Assembly: GCA_032068765.1 (NCBI GenBank)
Contig: DAMBHY010000017.1
Coordinates: forward strand, 1-46,524
Direction of reading: 5' to 3'
From: DAMBHY01 sp032068765
GTDB taxonomy: Bacteria; Bacteroidota; Bacteroidia; Bacteroidales; Dysgonomonadaceae
DNA: 46,524 nucleotides
Position numbers and translations under genes: made by a program. The notes beneath the pieces were generated by a model. That model made no database searches and had not been told where the DNA came from. It saw only the letters and a program-made list of their open reading frames with translations. Shown here one piece after another: positions 43,984-46,524 of this stretch (position 1 is its first letter; every line of letters starts with the position of its first letter).

Positions 43984-46050
43984 ATGAAAAGATCTAATCA
44001 AATTTTAAAACTTAGCTTAGCTTTTTTATTATTGTTCGCTTTTGTGGAGCAATCTACTTCGCAAGTATCGGCCCTGAATGTTATACCCGAAGTGCAACAC
44101 TTTGATGGTAAAAGTGGAATATATGCAATTCCCCCTAAAGTACAAATTAAAGTAAACACCGACAGAAACGACAGTCTAATGAGCATTGGCATACAACTAA
44201 AAGATGAGTTGCACAATATGTTCAAAATAGAAGCCAATGTAACAACCACATCGGGGAAAAAAGCCGTTTCTGCTGACGAAATACTTATCACATATAGCGA
44301 CAACGCGCTTAAAAACAGCGAAGGATATACGCTCGACATGAATAAAGATAAAGGTGTTACCATCAAAGGAGTGTCGAAAAGCGGAGCATTTTGGGCAACA
44401 CGTACACTTTTGCAATTGGCCGAAAACCATAAAAATGCTATCCCAACCGGCTTGGTAACTGACTATCCCGACTATCAAAAGCGTGGTTTTATGATAGACG
44501 TGGGTAGAAAGTTCTTTACCATAGACTACCTCAGAGATTATGTGAAAATTCTTTCTTACTACAAGATGAACGAATTTCATGTTCACCTTAATGATAATGG
44601 CTTTAAGACATATTACGATGACGATTGGTCGAAAACTTATGCTGCATTTCGTTTAGAGAGCGACACTTATCCAGGATTGGCTGCAAAAGACGGACACTAT
44701 ACCAAAGAAGAGTTCCGCAACTTACAACTATTGGGAATGCAATATGGGGTAAATGTGATTCCCGAAATAGATATACCAGCCCACTCCCTCTCTTTCACAC
44801 GATATATGCCGGCGCTTGAAGCATCGGCTCCTTATGCAAAGGACCACTTAGATATCTTAAATGATGACAAACTGCCAATTATTTATGATTTTTTCGACAA
44901 GCTGTTTGATGAGTATATCAAAGGTGATAACCCCACATTTGTAGGTCCCGATGTACACATTGGTACAGATGAGTTTATTAAAGAGGGTGCAGGCAGAGAT
45001 GTGGACAACCTCCAAGCAAAACGCTTCCGTGAATTTACCAATCATTATTTAGAACACATTGCCAATTTAGGAAAGACGCCACGACTTTGGGGAGGTTTGG
45101 AGTGGCTAAAAGATGCCCCCTTAACTGAAGTAAAACCTTATGGCAATGCTATAATGAATGCATGGAGCAAAGATTGGGTCAATGCTGAGAAGATGCTGCA
45201 GGATGGATTCAAAATTATTTCCACACCCGATGTTTGGCTATATATAGTGCCTGCAGCAGGATATTATAGAGATTTTTTAGACATCCCCTGGATTTACAAA
45301 AACTACCGACCAGAGATGGTAAACGAATCTCTAACGCTACCCAACTTTCAGCCTGGATTGCTAGGATCTACTTTTGCGGTTTGGAATGACATCTGTCAAA
45401 ATGGAATCTCTCAACTGGATGTGCATTATCGCACTATGCCCGCAGTGAAAGCAGTGGGAGCAAAAAACTGGAAAGTAGCCCCAACTAAAACATTAGAAGA
45501 GTATCAAGCTATTGCCAATATCTCAACTGATGCTCCTGGAGTAAATTTAAGTGGAACATACACTGTAGCGCAATTGGATGAGATAGCCTCAAAAGTAGGA
45601 ACAACACCAAGTAAGCTCAATGGGAAACAAGAAATAATATTGGGAGCAACAGAATTAGGATACACCTACAACGTATCGTTCGACTTAAAACCTGCAAGTG
45701 GAAATAAGCGCGATGCTATTCTTTTTCAGAGCAGTCACGGAAAAGTAACGCTAAACACCAATGGAAAAGGAAATCTTGGATTCTCGCGCGATGGATATAC
45801 CTATACATTCAACTATGCACCCAAAACCAACACTTGGCAAACAATAGGTATAGTTGGCGACTACAAAAGTGTTACGCTATTCATAAATGGTGAGGAGAAA
45901 GAGACGCTCACAGCCTACAAAAAGACAGAGGGTTTACCAAATAAATTTATGTACCAACAGACACTTGTGTTTCCCTTAGAGAAAGTGGGCGATAGTAAAA
46001 ACGGATTTAAAGGTGAGATTAGAAATTTAAAACTCACACTCACTAAATAA
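43984..46050 (+). CDS. secreted GH20 beta-N-acetylhexosaminidase with LamG-like tail
   Basis: A 688-residue exported glycosidase. A signal peptide (about 1-27, ending STSQ) is followed by the GH20b N-terminal domain (to about 145). The (beta/alpha)8 catalytic domain starts at YQKRGFMIDVGRKFF. The catalytic Asp-Glu pair is Asp329-Glu330 in HIGTDEF; Asp assists the substrate N-acetyl group and Glu is the acid. The tail (about 560-688) looks like a concanavalin/LamG sugar-binding fold (FDLKPASGNKRDAILFQS, SVTLFINGEEKETL). It releases terminal GlcNAc or GalNAc from glycans. It is transcribed alone. Confidence 0.93.
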   Translation: MKRSNQILKLSLAFLLLFAFVEQSTSQVSALNVIPEVQHFDGKSGIYAIPPKVQIKVNTDRNDSLMSIGIQLKDELHNMFKIEANVTTTSGKKAVSADEILITYSDNALKNSEGYTLDMNKDKGVTIKGVSKSGAFWATRTLLQLAENHKNAIPTGLVTDYPDYQKRGFMIDVGRKFFTIDYLRDYVKILSYYKMNEFHVHLNDNGFKTYYDDDWSKTYAAFRLESDTYPGLAAKDGHYTKEEFRNLQLLGMQYGVNVIPEIDIPAHSLSFTRYMPALEASAPYAKDHLDILNDDKLPIIYDFFDKLFDEYIKGDNPTFVGPDVHIGTDEFIKEGAGRDVDNLQAKRFREFTNHYLEHIANLGKTPRLWGGLEWLKDAPLTEVKPYGNAIMNAWSKDWVNAEKMLQDGFKIISTPDVWLYIVPAAGYYRDFLDIPWIYKNYRPEMVNESLTLPNFQPGLLGSTFAVWNDICQNGISQLDVHYRTMPAVKAVGAKNWKVAPTKTLEEYQAIANISTDAPGVNLSGTYTVAQLDEIASKVGTTPSKLNGKQEIILGATELGYTYNVSFDLKPASGNKRDAILFQSSHGKVTLNTNGKGNLGFSRDGYTYTFNYAPKTNTWQTIGIVGDYKSVTLFINGEEKETLTAYKKTEGLPNKFMYQQTLVFPLEKVGDSKNGFKGEIRNLKLTLTK

Positions 46051-46141
46051 AGTGAAACAAAAAACAATTTTCTTTCATGTTGTTATAGACCTCGCATCTA
46101 CGTAGCTAAAAACGTGAATTACACGGATTAATCTCATAAAA

Positions 46142-46181
46142 AAATAAGCTCCAATGTATCTGTTTTACAAGGAGCTTATTT
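46142..46181 (+). terminator. likely terminator after GH20
   Basis: An 11-bp perfect stem AAATAAGCTCC / GGAGCTTATTT with an 18-nt loop. The following tract is only partly T-rich. Confidence 0.55.
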
Positions 46182-46197
46182 CCTCTTTCATTTAAGT

Positions 46198-46270
46198 ACA
46201 AATCATATGAATATGATTTGTCTCAGATGTTATCATTTCGAAATACATTAATGCAGTTGAATACTGCATT
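46198..46270. repeat. two adjacent perfect hairpins
   Basis: ACAAATCATA-TGAA-TATGATTTGT at 46198-46221 and AATGCAGT-TGAAT-ACTGCATT at 46250-46270. Both loops start TGAA. They are not terminators (no T-tract) and lie just before the 42-bp tandem repeat. Confidence 0.6.
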
Positions 46271-46345
46271 GCAATTGTACACACTCAAAATAGAATGTTA
46301 GACAAAGTGCAATCTGCTATCCTCATCCCACAATGATACAATTGT

Positions 46346-46524
46346 GTACTGAAACGCATGAATTACACTTTAAAATCATGCGAACGAGTACTGAAACGCA
46401 TGAATTACACTTTATAATCGTGCGAATGAGTACTGAAACGCATGAATTACACTTTATAATCGTGCGAATGAGTACTGAAACGCATGAATTACACTTTGAA
46501 ATCGTGCGAACGAGTACTGAAACG
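46346..46524. repeat. 42-bp tandem repeat running off the right edge
   Basis: Four full units begin at 46346, 46388, 46430 and 46472, and a fifth starts at 46514. The period is exactly 42 with no spacers. Each holds AGTACT-like ends and an inverted repeat CGCATGA...TCATGCG (unit 1), kept as CGCATGA...TCGTGCG with a G-U wobble in units 2-4. Units differ at only a few bases. Because 42 is a multiple of 3, one frame from ATG 46333 stays open as a 14-residue repeat (TETHELHFxIxRxS), but it has no ribosome site and other frames are open too. Confidence 0.9.

Noticed and set aside
46346..46524. CRISPR array
   Set aside because: The 42-bp units abut directly with no unique spacers and no cas genes are present.
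46333..46524. A coding gene made of 14-residue repeats
   Set aside because: The frame is open mainly because 42 is divisible by 3. There is no ribosome site, other frames are also open, and no end is visible. Kept only as a repeat.
1..46524. tRNA or rRNA genes
   Set aside because: No cloverleaf with conserved T-arm or rRNA signature was recognised on either strand; a covariance-model scan would settle it.

Overview
The window is a chromosomal stretch of a Bacteroidota genome, most likely order Bacteroidales. Four things point there. Many genes are preceded by the Bacteroidetes sigma-factor -7 element TAnnTTTG, twice as the full TTTG-N19-TATCTTTG promoter. SD-like ribosome sites are weak or absent. 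Ribosomal genes run rpsF-rpsR-rplI without ssb. Clade-typical genes are present: TamB with a lipoprotein TamA-like partner (TamL), a zinc-cysteine-poor sirtuin, and NspC plus SpeA for polyamines. I did not try to name a genus. A 100-N gap sits inside a repeat array, and the right edge lies inside another tandem array, so this is probably a draft scaffold.

Layout. 1-8.5 kb: two FKBP prolyl isomerases (one lipoprotein, one cytosolic), a class-III-like sirtuin, mutS, tdk and a UvrD/PcrA helicase. 8.6-12.7 kb: a leftward HAD phosphatase / sodium-solute symporter / engB operon and a rightward lipid kinase. 12.8-17.6 kb: a GNAT acetyltransferase and ovoA (ovothiol synthesis) run leftward. They diverge from a methyltransferase / YkoF-like / iron alcohol dehydrogenase operon across a 72-bp spacer holding a strong palindromic operator. 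17.7-24.1 kb: SRPBCC protein, lipoprotein polysaccharide deacetylase, TIGR01777 epimerase, membrane zinc peptidase, secreted M28 peptidase, a secreted hypothetical, and a decayed fur-family gene. 24.3-31.1 kb: tamB-tamL, for outer-membrane biogenesis. 31.1-37.2 kb: speA, the rpsF-rpsR-rplI operon, and an nspC-ruvA-potassium channel operon. 37.5-39.6 kb: secreted M3 dipeptidyl carboxypeptidase.

39.7-41.1 kb is non-coding and is the most unusual part. A roughly 370-bp unit is repeated in an A-B-A-B order. Each unit is packed with two hairpin classes (CTGAAAG-type and GCAACGC-type), paired at a fixed 12-nt spacing in both orientations. Some copies show paired base changes that preserve the stems. 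The array contains the assembly gap. 41.2-43.7 kb holds a nitroreductase, a pirin and an AraC regulator, probably a redox or electrophile response module. 44-46 kb is a secreted GH20 hexosaminidase with a LamG-like tail. 46.1-46.5 kb ends in a hairpin cluster and an exact 42-bp tandem repeat that runs off the window.

Most of the window is ordinary housekeeping. The observations most worth following up are the two repeat arrays, the missing start codon of tamB, the operator between the ovoA and methyltransferase operons, and the fur pseudogene. All functional calls rest on reading motifs; no database search was possible.
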